Positions 20,626 through 31,001 are shown, counted from the stretch's first letter. The stretch is DNA of 64,000 nucleotides from Pseudomonas chlororaphis subsp. chlororaphis (GCF_003945765.1 NZ_CP027712.1:5518001-5582000); one strand, 5' to 3'. The notes: a model not told the origin generated them from the letters alone. A program made the numbers and translations.

Positions 20626-20652
20626 TAAACCCGCGAATTATACGCGGGTTTA
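20626..20652 (-). terminator. Hairpin between iscX and ndk
   Basis: AACCCGCG and CGCGGGTT form a perfect 8-bp stem around AATTATA, with A/T-rich sequence next to it. It lies just after the end of the isc operon and before ndk, and probably ends the isc transcript. Confidence 0.75.
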
Positions 20653-20683
20653 TAGGGATTGCCTAACTGCGTACGGGACAGAC

Positions 20684-20884
20684 TCAGTCTGCTTCTTCGA
20701 TCCAGGCGGCCTGAATGGCTTCAAGAACCTTCTCGCCACCGCGAGCCGGATCGTCGCTGAATTCCGGCAGCGCCAGAACCCATTGGTGCAGATCGACAAA
20801 GTTTACGTACCGCGGATCCACATCCGGCTTGGATTCAGCCAGCTGAATCGCGATTTCCAGCACATCAACCCATTTCAGACTCAT
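20684..20884 (-). CDS. iscX: Fe-S cluster assembly protein IscX
   Basis: This 66-residue acidic protein (MSLKWVDVLEIAIQLAE, with DPRYVNFVDLHQWV) matches IscX/YfhJ. It binds iron and IscS and tunes the rate of cluster assembly. It is the last gene of the isc operon, 14 bases after fdx. Confidence 0.95.
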   Translation of the reverse strand: MSLKWVDVLEIAIQLAESKPDVDPRYVNFVDLHQWVLALPEFSDDPARGGEKVLEAIQAAWIEEAD

Positions 20885-20898
20885 GATGATTCCTTGAA

Positions 20899-21240
20899 TC
20901 AGTGCGGCGCTTCGGCTGCATGGTTGAGCGAGTATTTCGGAATTTCGACGGTCAGGTCTTCCTCGCCGACGATCGCCTGGCAGGATAGACGCGATTGCGC
21001 CTCCAGGCCCCAGGCTTTGTCCAGCAAGTCTTCTTCCAGCTCGTCGGCTTCGTTCAGCGAGTCGAAACCCTCGCGAACGATGCAGTGACAGGTGGTACAG
21101 GCGCAGACGCCGCCGCAGGCGCTCTCGATCTCGATGTGGTTGTCATGCGCCACTTCGAGAATCGAGGTACCCGGGGCAGCCTCTACAACCAGGCCATCCG
21201 GGCAAAACACGGCGTGTGGCAGAAAAATGATCTGCGGCAT
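20899..21240 (-). CDS. fdx: ISC-system [2Fe-2S] ferredoxin
   Basis: The 113-residue adrenodoxin-type ferredoxin has cluster ligands C42, C48, C51 and C87 in ACGGVCACTTC and RLSCQAI. It donates electrons for cluster assembly on IscU. It lies 3 bases after hscA. Extra cysteines at 46 and 53 near the ligands are normal for the type. Confidence 0.97.
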   Translation of the reverse strand: MPQIIFLPHAVFCPDGLVVEAAPGTSILEVAHDNHIEIESACGGVCACTTCHCIVREGFDSLNEADELEEDLLDKAWGLEAQSRLSCQAIVGEEDLTVEIPKYSLNHAAEAPH

Positions 21241-21243
21241 CAG

Positions 21244-23106
21244 TTATTCCTCGATTTCATTCAGATTGCGCCCCGCCAGAGCGGCTTTCACCGTCGAGTC
21301 CAGGCGGCGGGCAGCAAAAGCATCGGTCACTTGCGACAGACGCTTGGTCTGCTGCTCGATGGCGTAACCATCGGTACCACGCATCAATTCACTCAATTCC
21401 TGCATTTGCAGCTCGATGACCATGCGCTCTTCGGCATCCAGCAAACGCTCGCCGTCCGCGTCCAGAGCACCCTGCACCGCCTCGATCAGGCGCTGGGCAT
21501 CGACCTGCTGCTCACGCAGCACGCGGGCGACCTTGTCGTCGCTGGCGTACTGGAAGGAATCCTTGAGCATCCTGGCGATTTCGCCATCGGTCAGACCGTA
21601 GGAGGGCTTGACCTGGATGCTGGCTTCGACGCCCGAGCCCAGTTCACGAGCGGACACGCTCAGCAGACCGTCGGCATCGACCTGGAAGGTCACGCGGATC
21701 TTCGCTGCCCCGGCGACCATGGCCGGAATGCCGCGCAGTTCGAAACGCGCCAGGGAACGGCAGTCGCTGATCAGCTCGCGCTCGCCTTGCAGCACATGAA
21801 TCATCATGGCCGACTGGCCATCTTTGTAAGTGGTGAAGTCCTGGGCCCGGGCAACGGGGATGGTGGTGTTGCGCGGAATCACCTTCTCCATCAACCCACC
21901 CATGGTTTCCAGCCCCAGGGACAGCGGAATCACATCAAGCAGCAGCAGTTCGCCACCATCGCGCTTGTTGCCGGCCAGGGTATCGGCCTGGATCGCGGCA
22001 CCAATGGCCACCACCTGGTCCGGGTCGATCTCGGTCAGCGGCTGGCGACCGAACATTTCGGCGACCGCCTCGCGAACCCGTGGAACACGGGTCGAACCAC
22101 CGACCATGACCACTGCCTGGACATCTTCCAGCTCGACATTGGAATCACGCACGGCGCGACGGCAGGCCTTGAGGCTGCGCGCCACCATTGGTTCGATCAG
22201 GGCATCGAAGGCTTCGCGGGTCAGCGGTGCCGACCAGGCGCCATAGGTCACGTCGACCGACGGGGTGTTGGTAAGCGCTTCCTTGGCGGCACAGGCGATT
22301 TGCAGCAGATTGCGCTGCTTGCCCGGATCGAGATCGGCGGACAGGCCGGCGCTCTCGATGATCCAGCCGGCGATCGCATGATCGAAATCGTCACCGCCCA
22401 GGGCGCTGTCGCCACCGGTGGCCAGCACTTCGAAGACACCACCGGTCAGGCGCAGAATGGAAATATCGAAAGTCCCGCCACCCAAGTCATAAATGGCCAC
22501 CACGCCTTCGGCGTGTTGATCCAGACCATAGGCCACGGCCGCCGCGGTCGGCTCGTTGAGCAGACGCAACACATTGAGACCGGCCAGCTTGGCCGCATCC
22601 TTGGTCGCTTGACGCTGCGCATCGTCGAAATAGGCCGGAACGGTGATCACCGCCCCCACCAGCTCACCGCCCAGGGTCGACTCGGCGCGCTGGCGCAGGA
22701 CCTTGAGGATATCGGCGGAGACTTCCACCGGACTTTTCGGGCCCTGGATGGTGTCGATGAACGGCATGTGCGACTCGCCGTCGACGAAGCGGTATGGCAG
22801 CTGCTCGCCCAACTGCTTGACGTCGGACAAACCACGCCCCATCAAGCGCTTGACCGACAACACAGTGTTCAGGGGATCGGCAGACGCCGCCAGCCTGGCG
22901 GACTCGCCCACCTCGACACGGTCGGCGTGATAGCGCACGGCAGATGGCAGGATGACCTGCCCGCTGGCGTCGGCCAGCGGCTCGGAAAGACCACTGCGCA
23001 AGGCAGCGACCAGCGAATTGGTAGTACCCAAGTCGATCCCCACAGCCAGGCGACGCTGGTGCGGTTGAGGACTTTGGCCGGGTTCAGCGATCTGCAGTAG
23101 GGCCAT
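21244..23106 (-). CDS. hscA: Hsp70-type chaperone HscA
   Basis: This 620-residue protein has an Hsp70 ATPase domain ([45 protein letters not shown]) and a substrate-binding domain that recognises the LPPVK motif of IscU. HscA releases clusters from IscU together with HscB. It lies directly before fdx, with hscB 51 bases upstream. Confidence 0.97.
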   Translation of the reverse strand: MALLQIAEPGQSPQPHQRRLAVGIDLGTTNSLVAALRSGLSEPLADASGQVILPSAVRYHADRVEVGESARLAASADPLNTVLSVKRLMGRGLSDVKQLGEQLPYRFVDGESHMPFIDTIQGPKSPVEVSADILKVLRQRAESTLGGELVGAVITVPAYFDDAQRQATKDAAKLAGLNVLRLLNEPTAAAVAYGLDQHAEGVVAIYDLGGGTFDISILRLTGGVFEVLATGGDSALGGDDFDHAIAGWIIESAGLSADLDPGKQRNLLQIACAAKEALTNTPSVDVTYGAWSAPLTREAFDALIEPMVARSLKACRRAVRDSNVELEDVQAVVMVGGSTRVPRVREAVAEMFGRQPLTEIDPDQVVAIGAAIQADTLAGNKRDGGELLLLDVIPLSLGLETMGGLMEKVIPRNTTIPVARAQDFTTYKDGQSAMMIHVLQGERELISDCRSLARFELRGIPAMVAGAAKIRVTFQVDADGLLSVSARELGSGVEASIQVKPSYGLTDGEIARMLKDSFQYASDDKVARVLREQQVDAQRLIEAVQGALDADGERLLDAEERMVIELQMQELSELMRGTDGYAIEQQTKRLSQVTDAFAARRLDSTVKAALAGRNLNEIEE

Positions 23107-23157
23107 GTTTATCTGGACTTATCTGTATATCAGGCGTGCGACCGGAGCGGCACTGGG

Positions 23158-23679
23158 TTAATCGTCGAGGCGCTCTTCTAACTGGCGCACTTCGTAGGTG
23201 AGCTTGTCGAGGAACTGCATGCGCCGCATCAGGCGCTCGGCCTGTTCGCGTTGCGCAGCATCATCCCAACAGGCTGCGAAGCTTTCGTTCAATTCATCCT
23301 GGGCCACTTTCAGGCGGCGCTTGAAAGCTGCAATACCGGCCAGATCGGCCTCGTCCTGCAGATCCTCGAGCTCTTCGCGCCACTGCATCTGCTGCAGGAG
23401 GAACTCCGGATCGTGCACCGTGACCTCCAGCGGCAGCTCATGGCCGCCCATCGCGAGCAGGTATCGCGCGCGCTTGGGAGGACTCTTGAGAGTCTGGTAG
23501 GCCTCGTTGAGGCTGGCGGATTGTTCCAGCGCCAAGCGCTGCTCACGCTCGGAAGCGTCAGCGAAGCGGTCCGGATGAACGGCACGCGCCAACTCACGAT
23601 AGCGCGCGGCCAGCTGCTCGAGATCCAGGCGGAAGCTCGGTTGCAGCTCAAATAAAGCGAAATGACAAGGAGTACCCAC
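23158..23679 (-). CDS. hscB: J-domain co-chaperone HscB
   Basis: I chose the GTG start at 23677-23679, giving 173 residues that begin (M)[17 protein letters not shown] as in the family, with GAGG upstream. A longer ATG start would add 13 residues and overlap the end of iscA. The N-terminal J domain has His-Pro-Asp at 35-37 (AVHPDRF), which stimulates the HscA ATPase; the C-terminal three-helix part binds IscU. Confidence 0.95.
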   Translation of the reverse strand: MGTPCHFALFELQPSFRLDLEQLAARYRELARAVHPDRFADASEREQRLALEQSASLNEAYQTLKSPPKRARYLLAMGGHELPLEVTVHDPEFLLQQMQWREELEDLQDEADLAGIAAFKRRLKVAQDELNESFAACWDDAAQREQAERLMRRMQFLDKLTYEVRQLEERLDD

Positions 23680-23687
23680 GAGCTGCC

Positions 23688-24011
23688 TCAGATGTTGAAG
23701 CTTTCGCCGCAGCCACATTCACCGCGCACGTTGGGGTTGTTGAACTTGAAGCCCTCGTTCAACCCTTCCTTGACGAAGTCCAGTTCGGTGCCATCCAGGT
23801 AGGTCAGGCTTTTCGGATCAATGATCACTTTCTCGCCATGACTCTCGAACACCTGATCGTCTTCACCGATCTCGTCGACGAACTCCAGGACATAGGCAAG
23901 GCCGGAACAGCCCGTGGTGCGAACACCCAGACGAATCCCATCACCTTTGCCGCGCCCGTTGAGGGAGCGCCGCACGTGTTGAGCAGCCGCTTCTGTCATG
24001 CTGATAGCCAT
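23688..24011 (-). CDS. iscA: A-type Fe-S carrier IscA
   Basis: The 107-residue protein has the three conserved cysteines C35 (TTGCSGLAY), C99 and C101 (GECGCGESF) that bind iron or a cluster for transfer to apo-proteins. It is placed between iscU and hscB as in the standard isc operon. Confidence 0.97.
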   Translation of the reverse strand: MAISMTEAAAQHVRRSLNGRGKGDGIRLGVRTTGCSGLAYVLEFVDEIGEDDQVFESHGEKVIIDPKSLTYLDGTELDFVKEGLNEGFKFNNPNVRGECGCGESFNI

Positions 24012-24059
24012 CGTGACTCCTTACTTGTCGCTCAATCTGTGAAAGCTGATCCGCGAAAA

Positions 24060-24446
24060 TCAGATCAGGCCTTTCTTCTGCTTGTAGTCGCGAACGGCGG
24101 CCTTGATGGCGTCTTCGGCGAGTACCGAGCAGTGGATTTTCACTGGCGGCAGGGCCAGCTCTTCAGCCAGCTGAGTGTTCTTGATGGTCTCTGCTTCATC
24201 CAGAGTCTTGCCTTTCATCCACTCGGTAGCCAGGGAGCTAGAGGCGATAGCCGAACCGCAACCGTAGGTCTTGAACTTGGCGTCTTCGATGATGCCCTGT
24301 TCGTTGACCTTGATCTGCAGGCGCATCACGTCGCCGCACGCCGGAGCGCCGACCATGCCGGTGCCGACATCAGGATCTTCCGCGTTCATCTTGCCGACGT
24401 TGCGCGGGTTCTCGTAGTGGTCGATGACCTTTTCGCTGTAAGCCAT
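24060..24446 (-). CDS. iscU: Fe-S scaffold protein IscU
   Basis: This 128-residue scaffold has cluster ligands C37 (PACGDVM), C63 (YGCGSAIASSS) and C106 (KIHCSVLAED), with the HscA recognition motif LPPVK at about 99-103. It accepts sulfur from IscS. Confidence 0.98.
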   Translation of the reverse strand: MAYSEKVIDHYENPRNVGKMNAEDPDVGTGMVGAPACGDVMRLQIKVNEQGIIEDAKFKTYGCGSAIASSSLATEWMKGKTLDEAETIKNTQLAEELALPPVKIHCSVLAEDAIKAAVRDYKQKKGLI

Positions 24447-24484
24447 GATTCTTAATCCTCACTCATCAGGGCCGCTCTTGAGCC

Positions 24485-24524
24485 CCTGTAGTTACGCCTG
24501 CGTCAGTCGCCGCGTCGCTACAGG
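24485..24524. repeat. Inverted repeat in the iscS-iscU gap
   Basis: CCTGTAG and CTACAGG face each other around a 26-base spacer in the 102-base gap between iscS and iscU. It may be a degenerate REP-like element or an mRNA structure; nothing more can be supported. Confidence 0.4.
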
Positions 24525-24548
24525 AGCTGTACCTGGCGGCTTCTATAT

Positions 24549-25763
24549 TTAGTGTGCCGCCCACTCGATCTTCGAGATATCGACGCCGTCTTTGTACATG
24601 TCCCACAGCGGCGACAGAGCGCGCAGCTTGGTCACGGCCTCGCAGACTTTCTGCGCGGCATAATCGATTTCTTCTTCGGTGGTGAAGCGGCCGAAGGTGA
24701 AGCGGATCGAGCTGTGTGCCAGTTCGTCGTTGCGGCCCAGGGCGCGCAGCACGTACGAAGGCTCCAGCGAAGCCGAGGTGCAGGCCGAACCGGAGGAAAC
24801 CGCCAAGTCCTTGAGCGCCATGATCAGCGACTCGCCTTCGACGTAGTTGAAGCTCAGGTTCAGGTTGTGCGGTACGCGGGAGGTCATGCTGCCGTTGATG
24901 TACAGCTCCTCCAGGTGCTCGACCTGCTTGTAGAAACGGTCGCTCAACGCCTTGATGCGCAGGTTTTCGGCAGCCATGTCTTCCTTGGCTACACGGAAGG
25001 CTTCGCCCATGCCAACGATCTGGTGGGTGGCCAGGGTGCCGGAACGCATGCCGCGCTCGTGACCGCCGCCGTGCATGGTCGCTTCGAGGCGAACCCGCGG
25101 CTTGCGGCTGACGTACAGCGCACCGATACCCTTAGGACCGTAGGTCTTGTGGGCGGAGAAGGACATCAGGTCGACTTTCAGCGCCTGCAGGTCGATGTCG
25201 ACCTTGCCGGTGGACTGAGCCGCGTCGACGTGGAACAGAATGCCTTTGGAACGAGTCAGCTCGCCAATGGCGGCGATGTCGTTGATGGTGCCGATTTCGT
25301 TGTTCACGTGCATGATCGAAACCAGGATGGTGTCATCGCGCAGGGCGGCTTCAACCATGGCCGGAGTGATCAGGCCGTCTTCGCCCGGCTCGATGTAGGT
25401 GACTTCGAAGCCTTCACGCTCGAGTTGGCGCATGGTGTCCAGGACAGCCTTGTGCTCGATCTTCGAGGTGATCAGGTGTTTGCCCTTGGTGTGGTAGAAA
25501 TGCGCGACACCCTTGATTGCCAGGTTGTCGGACTCGGTGGCACCGGAGGTCCAGACAATTTCACGCGGGTCGGCATTGACCAGGTCAGCCACTTGGCGAC
25601 GGGCATTTTCCACCGACTCTTCGGCTTTCCAGCCGAACACATGGGAACGGGACGCCGGGTTACCGAAGTTTCCGTCGACCAGCAGGCATTCACTCATCTT
25701 TTGCGCGACACGCGGATCAACCGGGGTGGTCGCTGAGTAATCAAGGTAAATCGGCAATTTCAT
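24549..25763 (-). CDS. iscS: Cysteine desulfurase IscS
   Basis: This 404-residue PLP enzyme takes sulfur from cysteine as a persulfide for Fe-S clusters and tRNA thiolation. The PLP lysine is K206 ([11 protein letters not shown]) and the mobile active-site cysteine is C328 ([16 protein letters not shown]), both in the expected context. It lies 50 bases after iscR. Confidence 0.98.
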   Translation of the reverse strand: MKLPIYLDYSATTPVDPRVAQKMSECLLVDGNFGNPASRSHVFGWKAEESVENARRQVADLVNADPREIVWTSGATESDNLAIKGVAHFYHTKGKHLITSKIEHKAVLDTMRQLEREGFEVTYIEPGEDGLITPAMVEAALRDDTILVSIMHVNNEIGTINDIAAIGELTRSKGILFHVDAAQSTGKVDIDLQALKVDLMSFSAHKTYGPKGIGALYVSRKPRVRLEATMHGGGHERGMRSGTLATHQIVGMGEAFRVAKEDMAAENLRIKALSDRFYKQVEHLEELYINGSMTSRVPHNLNLSFNYVEGESLIMALKDLAVSSGSACTSASLEPSYVLRALGRNDELAHSSIRFTFGRFTTEEEIDYAAQKVCEAVTKLRALSPLWDMYKDGVDISKIEWAAH

Positions 25764-25813
25764 GGACTCTCTCCTAAATCAGGCTGGCTGGCGTGCCGCT
25801 AGCTCTTTGGCTG

Positions 25814-26305
25814 TCATTCGACGGCGGACGCTTCAATCTTGTCCAGGTGCTGCGCCTTGCCATTACAGCGGCGCTGATCCTGACGCTGGGCTACTTCTTG
25901 CACCTCACGGCGAGTCACAAGGTCAGCCAAGCTGATACCGCTCAGAAATTCGTGAATCTGCAGGCTCAGATCGCACCACAGGTGGTGGGTCAGACAGGTG
26001 TCGCCGGAATGGCAATCGCCCTGGCCCTGGCATTTGGTTGCATCGACCGACTCGTTCACCGCATCGATCACCTGGGCCACCTGAATGCCTTGCATGTCAC
26101 GCGACAGCTGGTAGCCACCGCCTGGACCACGCACGCTGGACACCAGATTGCTGCGGCGCAGCTTGGCGAAGAGCTGTTCGAGATAGGACAGGGAGATGCC
26201 TTGGCGCTCAGAGATATCGGCCAGGGACACCGGCCCATGTTGCGCGTGCAACGCCAAGTCAAGCATGGCTGTTACCGCGTATCGGCCTTTTGTAGTCAGT
26301 CGCAT
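25814..26305 (-). CDS. iscR: Rrf2-family [2Fe-2S] regulator IscR
   Basis: This 163-residue regulator has a winged helix at the N-terminus ([20 protein letters not shown]) and the cluster-binding set C92, C98, C104 and H107. With its cluster bound it represses the isc operon. A TTG two codons upstream is also open, but the family starts MRLT. It heads the isc operon; its promoter and a matching operator lie just upstream. Confidence 0.97.
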   Translation of the reverse strand: MRLTTKGRYAVTAMLDLALHAQHGPVSLADISERQGISLSYLEQLFAKLRRSNLVSSVRGPGGGYQLSRDMQGIQVAQVIDAVNESVDATKCQGQGDCHSGDTCLTHHLWCDLSLQIHEFLSGISLADLVTRREVQEVAQRQDQRRCNGKAQHLDKIEASAVE

Positions 26306-26340
26306 GGACAAGTACCACGGAGTGTTTCGGGATGGGAGCG

Positions 26341-26369
26341 AGTATGCAATTCCCGAGTAATTAAGTCAA
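26341..26369 (-). promoter_or_regulatory. Predicted isc operon promoter
   Basis: On the minus strand TTGACT (26364-26369) and CATACT (26341-26346) are separated by exactly 17 bases, a sigma-70 arrangement about 36 bases before the iscR start codon. Confidence 0.75.
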
Positions 26370-26371
26370 CT

Positions 26372-26398
26372 ATAAGACCTACTACTTTAGTCAGGTTT
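26372..26398 (-). promoter_or_regulatory. Predicted IscR (type 1) operator
   Basis: On the minus strand AAACCTGACTAAAGTAGTAG followed by GTCTTAT matches most of the E. coli type 1 site (ATA-SYY-GACT-RWWWY-AGTC-RRS-TAT): the GACT half is intact and the AGTC half is AGTA. It sits directly upstream of the -35, where IscR-cluster represses isc in other bacteria. Several mismatches in the right half lower confidence. Confidence 0.65.
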
Positions 26399-26564
26399 AC
26401 CCGCAAAAGAGCGCGCGAATCATAGCAAAGTCTGCAGGGTAATGGCACGCCCTGGATTTGCTCGGTGACTAATGGGTCGCCAACGCCCTTTTGGGCGCTG
26501 CACGAGCCGGCTCACTTCGACAAAGCGAGCCTGCTCGCGATCAACGCCAAAGCGCCAGAAAGGC

Positions 26565-27341
26565 TCAACCGACCTGGCTGTCGCCCTTGTCCTTGACGCC
26601 CGCGAAATCCTCATCGCGCAGCGCCGGAAGATCCTTGGCACAGTAGTTACTACCCAGATCCTTCAAGGCCCCGCACATACCCTCCAGACGCCCATCGACG
26701 GCCTGCAGATGGTCGAGCAACTGGCCAATGGCCCGCGCCACCGGGTCCGGCATGTCTTCACTGACCCCATAGGCGTCGAAACCGAGCTTCTCGGCCATGG
26801 CCTTGCGCTTGGCTTCCTGCTCGTCATCGGACTTGACGATGATGCGCCCGGGAATACCCACCACCGTGGCGCCAGCCGGCACCGCCTTGGTCACCACCGC
26901 ATTGGAGCCGACCTTGGCGCCCGCCCCTACAGTGAACGGCCCCAGCACCTTGGCGCCCGCCCCCACCACCACGCCATCCTCCAGGGTCGGATGACGCTTG
27001 CCCTTGTTCCAACTGGTGCCGCCCAAGGTCACACCCTGATAGAGGGTGACGTCGTCACCGATCTCAGCAGTCTCGCCAATGACGATGCCCATGCCGTGGT
27101 CGATAAAGAAACGGCGACCGACCTTGGCCCCCGGGTGAATCTCGATCCCGGTCAACCAGCGCCCGAAGTTCGACACCAGGCGCGCCAGCCACTTCCAACC
27201 CATGCCCCACAACGCGCCGGACAGGCGATGAATCCAGATGGCATGCATGCCCGGGTAGCAGGTCAGGACCTCGAATGCATTACGCGCCGCCGGGTCACGA
27301 TGGAAAACACTCTGGATATCTTCACGCAAACGCTCAAACAT
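26565..27341 (-). CDS. cysE: Serine O-acetyltransferase
   Basis: This 258-residue enzyme makes O-acetylserine, the precursor of cysteine. The C-terminal left-handed beta helix has hexapeptide repeats and the catalytic region [17 protein letters not shown] with [18 protein letters not shown]. The ATG at 27341 ([10 protein letters not shown]) overlaps trmJ by eight bases. It supplies cysteine to IscS, and its place beside isc is common in pseudomonads. Confidence 0.96.
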   Translation of the reverse strand: MFERLREDIQSVFHRDPAARNAFEVLTCYPGMHAIWIHRLSGALWGMGWKWLARLVSNFGRWLTGIEIHPGAKVGRRFFIDHGMGIVIGETAEIGDDVTLYQGVTLGGTSWNKGKRHPTLEDGVVVGAGAKVLGPFTVGAGAKVGSNAVVTKAVPAGATVVGIPGRIIVKSDDEQEAKRKAMAEKLGFDAYGVSEDMPDPVARAIGQLLDHLQAVDGRLEGMCGALKDLGSNYCAKDLPALRDEDFAGVKDKGDSQVG

Positions 27342-28113
27342 CATCATTCTTCCGCTTAAGGAGCTCGCCACGGGCCGCTTTCTGGGTTTCCGTGAGGATG
27401 CCACGCAAAATATTCATTTCCGCCCGACTCACCGAGCTGCGTCCGTACAACCGGCGCAGGCGCGCCATCAAGTGCCGTGGTTTTTCCGGATCGAGGAAGT
27501 CGATGGCCACCAGCGTCTGCTCCAGATGCTCGTAGAACCGCTCCAGTTCGTCCATGGTCGCCAGCTCATCGCTGCGCGGCGACGCCACTTCATCCTTCTC
27601 GACCTTGCTCGGCTGACCTTCGGCCGCCAGCCAGGACATACGCACTTCATAAGCCAGTACCTGCACCGCCGTCGCCAGGTTCAGCGAGCTGAACTCCGGG
27701 TCCGAAGGGATATGCACGTGAAAATGACATCGCTGCAGCTCGTCATTGGTCAGGCCGGAATCCTCACGACCGAAGACCAAGGCAATTTCGGCGCCCTGCC
27801 CTGCCTCCTGCACCACCTTGACCCCGGACTCCCGGGGGTCGAGCAACGGCCAGGGAATACGCCGGTCACGGGCGCTGGTGCCAAACACCAGGGTGCAGCC
27901 GGCCAGGGCATCTTCCAGGGTGGCGACCACCTGAGCGTTTTCCAGAATGTCGGTAGCGCCGGAGGCCCGCGCATCGGCCTCATGGGACGGGAAAATTCGC
28001 GGCTCGACCAGCACCATCCGCGACAGCCCCATGTTCTTCATGGCACGTGCAGCACCACCGATGTTCCCGGGATGACTGGTATTGACCAGGACGACACGAA
28101 TGTTCTGCAGCAA
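27334..28113 (-). CDS. trmJ: tRNA (Cm32/Um32) methyltransferase TrmJ
   Basis: This 259-residue SPOUT enzyme has [19 protein letters not shown] at the N-terminus and the knot motif [15 protein letters not shown]. It methylates the ribose at position 32 of several tRNAs. The best start is TTG at 28111-28113 ([10 protein letters not shown]), with GAGAGCG just upstream; an ATG further out adds 22 unlikely residues. Its 3' end overlaps cysE. Confidence 0.92.
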   Translation of the reverse strand: MLQNIRVVLVNTSHPGNIGGAARAMKNMGLSRMVLVEPRIFPSHEADARASGATDILENAQVVATLEDALAGCTLVFGTSARDRRIPWPLLDPRESGVKVVQEAGQGAEIALVFGREDSGLTNDELQRCHFHVHIPSDPEFSSLNLATAVQVLAYEVRMSWLAAEGQPSKVEKDEVASPRSDELATMDELERFYEHLEQTLVAIDFLDPEKPRHLMARLRRLYGRSSVSRAEMNILRGILTETQKAARGELLKRKNDDV

Positions 28114-28304
28114 GGGAGGCGCTCTCGGACACGGGAAAGGGGAGCAAATCTTACAGAACAGCCAGCGCTCCCGCCTCAAAAATAACTGCTTCTGGATCGC
28201 ACCTTATAGAAGCCGACCAGTTGCAGACGAACCACCACTCGTCAAAATGTCCGCGTATTTATGGGCTTGAGCGGCAGACCAAGCAAGCGGAGCGAATGTC
28301 GACC

Positions 28305-28332
28305 TTCATCTGCAAAAGTTTTCTGCTAGAAT
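28305..28332 (+). promoter_or_regulatory. Possible suhB promoter
   Basis: TAGAAT at 28327-28332 is a good -10 hexamer 36 bases before the suhB ATG. The -35 (TTCATC at 28305-28310, spacer 16) is weak. Confidence 0.35.
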
Positions 28333-28368
28333 GCTCGGCTTTCTTTAACAACCTTAGGTGACCTATCC

Positions 28369-29184
28369 ATGCAGCCAATGCTGAATATCGCGCTGCGCGC
28401 CGCCCGCAGCGCCAGTGAACTGATTTTCCGCTCCATCGAGCGCCTGGATACCATCAAGGTCGACGAAAAAGACGCCAAAGACTACGTATCCGAAGTTGAT
28501 CGCGCTGCCGAGCAGAAGATCATCGACGCATTGCGCAAGGCCTACCCGACTCACGGCATTCTCGGTGAAGAAACCGGTCTGCACGCTGGCAGCGGTGAAG
28601 GCGAAGACTACCTGTGGATCATCGACCCACTGGACGGCACCACCAACTTCCTGCGCGGCATTCCTCATTTCGCTGTCAGCATCGCCTGCAAATACCGTGG
28701 TCGCCTGGAACACGCCGTGGTTCTGGACCCGGTGCGCCAGGAAGAATTCACCGCCAGCCGTGGTCGCGGCGCCCAACTGAACGGTCGTCGCCTGCGCGTC
28801 AGCGGCCGCACCAGCCTGGACGGCGCCCTGCTGGGTACCGGCTTCCCGTTCCGTGACGACCAAATGGACAACCTCGACAACTACCTGGGCATGTTCCGCG
28901 CCCTGGTCGGCCAGACCGCCGGCATCCGCCGCGCCGGCGCTGCCAGCCTGGACCTGGCCTACGTGGCTGCCGGTCGTTTCGACGCCTTCTGGGAGTCAGG
29001 CCTGTCCGAGTGGGACATGGCTGCGGGCGCCCTACTGATCCAAGAAGCCGGTGGCCTGGTGAGCGACTTCACCGGCGGTCACGACTTCCTGGAAAAAGGC
29101 CACGTGGTTGCCGGCAACACCAAATGCTTCAAGGCGGTCCTCACCGCTATCCAGCCGCACCTGCCGGCTTCGCTGAAGCGCTAA
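28369..29184 (+). CDS. suhB: Inositol monophosphatase family protein SuhB
   Basis: This 271-residue enzyme has the metal-binding motifs GEETGLH, WIIDPLDGTTNFLRGIPHF and WDMAAGALLIQEAGG, all intact. SuhB hydrolyses inositol phosphates and also joins rRNA antitermination complexes in E. coli. It is transcribed divergently from trmJ and ends in a strong terminator. The ATG at 28369 follows AGGTGACCTATCC. Confidence 0.96.
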   Translation: MQPMLNIALRAARSASELIFRSIERLDTIKVDEKDAKDYVSEVDRAAEQKIIDALRKAYPTHGILGEETGLHAGSGEGEDYLWIIDPLDGTTNFLRGIPHFAVSIACKYRGRLEHAVVLDPVRQEEFTASRGRGAQLNGRRLRVSGRTSLDGALLGTGFPFRDDQMDNLDNYLGMFRALVGQTAGIRRAGAASLDLAYVAAGRFDAFWESGLSEWDMAAGALLIQEAGGLVSDFTGGHDFLEKGHVVAGNTKCFKAVLTAIQPHLPASLKR

Positions 29185-29194
29185 GCGCCAGCGA

Positions 29195-29225
29195 CAAAAA
29201 AGCACCCCTCGGGGTGCTTTTTTTA
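29195..29225 (+). terminator. Terminator after suhB
   Basis: AAAAAAGCACCCC TC GGGGTGCTTTTTTT is a perfect stem with A and T tracts, 11 bases after the suhB stop. Confidence 0.95.
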
Positions 29226-29256
29226 TGCCTGGGATTTGTCGGAAACCACTCTTTCC

Positions 29257-29345
29257 GTAGGAGCGAGGCTTACCCGCTATCTGGGAGCTGCGCTGTATCA
29301 GCCTCACTCGGGGCTGAAGCTATCGCGGGCAAGCCTCGCTCCTAC
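29257..29345. repeat. REP-like inverted repeat pair
   Basis: GTAGGAGCGAGGCTTACCCG and the inverted arm GGGCAAGCCTCGCTCCTAC flank a 48-base spacer between two terminators. It is a REP pair of the second common Pseudomonas type seen here (compare 11243-11310). Confidence 0.88.
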
Positions 29346-29371
29346 AGAAGCAAACCCAAGCCACAGGCAAT

Positions 29372-29400
29372 AAAAAAGCACCCCGCAGGGTGCTTTTTTT
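29372..29400. terminator. Terminator for the glycine-zipper gene
   Basis: AAAAAAGCACCC CGCA GGGTGCTTTTTTT is a near-perfect repeat of the suhB terminator stem. It lies 18 bases beyond the stop of the minus-strand gene ending at 29418. Confidence 0.9.
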
Positions 29401-29417
29401 GATTGACGCCGAAAGGC

Positions 29418-29966
29418 TTATTGCACCGGCTGGTTCTGGCCCAGGATCAACTGACCTTCCTTGTTGACCGGAATCTGGCTACCTGGATCACGATCCATAC
29501 GCACCTGACCCTGCTTGCCGTTCAACTCGTACTTCACGTCATAACCCACGACCTTTTCGCTGATGTCATTGACCGTGTTGCAGCGAGTCTGAGTAGTGGT
29601 GTAGGTATCACGCTCCTGCATGCCTTCCTGCACCTTGTTACCGGCGTAACCACCGCCGACCGCACCGGCGACCGTGGCGATCTTCTTGCCTGTGCCGCCG
29701 CCGATCTGGTTGCCCAGAAGGCCACCGGCCAGCGCACCGACCACCGTACCGGCGATCTGATGTTGATCCTTCACCGGAGCCTGACGGGTCACGGTGACGT
29801 CCTTGCACACTTCACGCGGTGTTTTGATCTGTTGTTTGACCGGCTGAACTGCCAGCACCTGCGCATACTCAGGGCCACTATTGACCAGCTTGTAGGTGGC
29901 AACAGCCCCCCCAGCAGTCACAGCGACGGCACCTAATACCGCACCAACTAGCATCGACTTGTTCAC
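29418..29966 (-). CDS. Glycine-zipper 2TM domain protein (cell envelope)
   Basis: This 182-residue protein has an N-terminal hydrophobic segment (MLVGAVLGAVAVTAGGAVA) and a central glycine zipper (GTVVGALAGGLLGNQIGGGT plus VAGAVGGGYAGNKVQ) that usually packs in a membrane. The C-terminal part (YDVKYELNGKQGQVRMDRDP) is the beta region seen in SlyB-like and UmoD-like envelope proteins. A role in envelope integrity is likely but unproven. Confidence 0.82.
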   Translation of the reverse strand: MNKSMLVGAVLGAVAVTAGGAVATYKLVNSGPEYAQVLAVQPVKQQIKTPREVCKDVTVTRQAPVKDQHQIAGTVVGALAGGLLGNQIGGGTGKKIATVAGAVGGGYAGNKVQEGMQERDTYTTTQTRCNTVNDISEKVVGYDVKYELNGKQGQVRMDRDPGSQIPVNKEGQLILGQNQPVQ

Positions 29967-30025
29967 GTGAACCTCCTGACCATCACAAGCGGGACAAGCC
30001 CGCGCTTCTCCCAGCCTTGGAGCAT

Positions 30026-30059
30026 AAAAAAAGGCGCGAGTTCAATACTCGCGCCTTTT
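30026..30059. terminator. Terminator after secF
   Basis: AAAAAAAGGCGCGAG TTCAATA CTCGCGCCTTTT forms a 9-bp stem with A and T tracts. It ends the leftward queA-tgt-yajC-secDF unit. Confidence 0.9.
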
Positions 30060-30086
30060 CGACTGCCTGCCGGGAATGGAAAACCG

Positions 30087-31001
30087 TTATGGACGGTCGT
30101 CGACTTCCTTCTCGGTATTGGCCGGAGGAATCAAGTCCTCGCTGCTCAGGTTCAACCAGATCAGCACCACGTTGGCGATGTAGATCGACGAGTAGGTACC
30201 CGCCAGGACACCAACGAACAAGGCGATGGAGAAGCCCCACAGGTTGTCGCCACCGAAGAACAGCAGTGCCGCGATCGCCAGCAGGGTGGAGATCGAGGTC
30301 GCCATGGTGCGCAACAGGGTCTGAGTGGTCGAGATGTTGATGTTCTCGATCAGGCTGGCCTTGCGCAGCACACGGAAGTTCTCACGCACCCGGTCGAACA
30401 CCACGATGGTGTCGTTGAGCGAGTAGCCGATGATCGCCAGTACCGCTGCCAGCACCGTCAGGTCGAAGGTGATCTGGAAGAACGACAGGATACCCACGGT
30501 CACCACCACGTCGTGGATCAGGGAGACGATGGCACCGACCGCGAACTTCCACTGAAAGCGGAAGGCCAGGTAGATCAGGATGCCGCCCAGCGCCATCAGC
30601 ATGCCAAGGCCGCCCTGGTCGCGCAGCTCTTCACCCACTTGCGGGCCGACGAACTCGACGCGCTTGACCTGCGCCGGGTTGTCGCCGCCGATCTTCTGCA
30701 GCGCCTCCGCCACCTGGTGGCCCAGTTGCGGGTCTTCACCCGGCATCCGCACCAGCAGATCGGTGGTCGCACCGAAGCTTTGCACGATCGCTTCGTGATA
30801 GCCGGACTCGCTCAGTTGAGCACGAACCTTCATCACATCCGCCGGACGCTCGTAGGTCAGCTCGATGAGCGTACCACCGGTAAAGTCCAGGCCGTAGTTC
30901 AACCCCTTGTGGAACCAGCTGAACAACGCCAGAACGGTCAGGAGCAAAGTGACGCCGAACGCAACGTTCCGCACGCCCATGAAGTTGATAGTACGTAACA
31001 T
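30087..31001 (-). CDS. secF: Preprotein translocase subunit SecF
   Basis: The 304-residue inner-membrane protein has six spans and the SecF signatures GLDFTGGTLIEL and GYSLNDTIVVFDRVRENFR. With SecD and YajC it uses the proton-motive force to help release proteins from SecYEG on the periplasmic side. It follows secD by nine bases. Confidence 0.97.
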   Translation of the reverse strand: MLRTINFMGVRNVAFGVTLLLTVLALFSWFHKGLNYGLDFTGGTLIELTYERPADVMKVRAQLSESGYHEAIVQSFGATTDLLVRMPGEDPQLGHQVAEALQKIGGDNPAQVKRVEFVGPQVGEELRDQGGLGMLMALGGILIYLAFRFQWKFAVGAIVSLIHDVVVTVGILSFFQITFDLTVLAAVLAIIGYSLNDTIVVFDRVRENFRVLRKASLIENINISTTQTLLRTMATSISTLLAIAALLFFGGDNLWGFSIALFVGVLAGTYSSIYIANVVLIWLNLSSEDLIPPANTEKEVDDRP

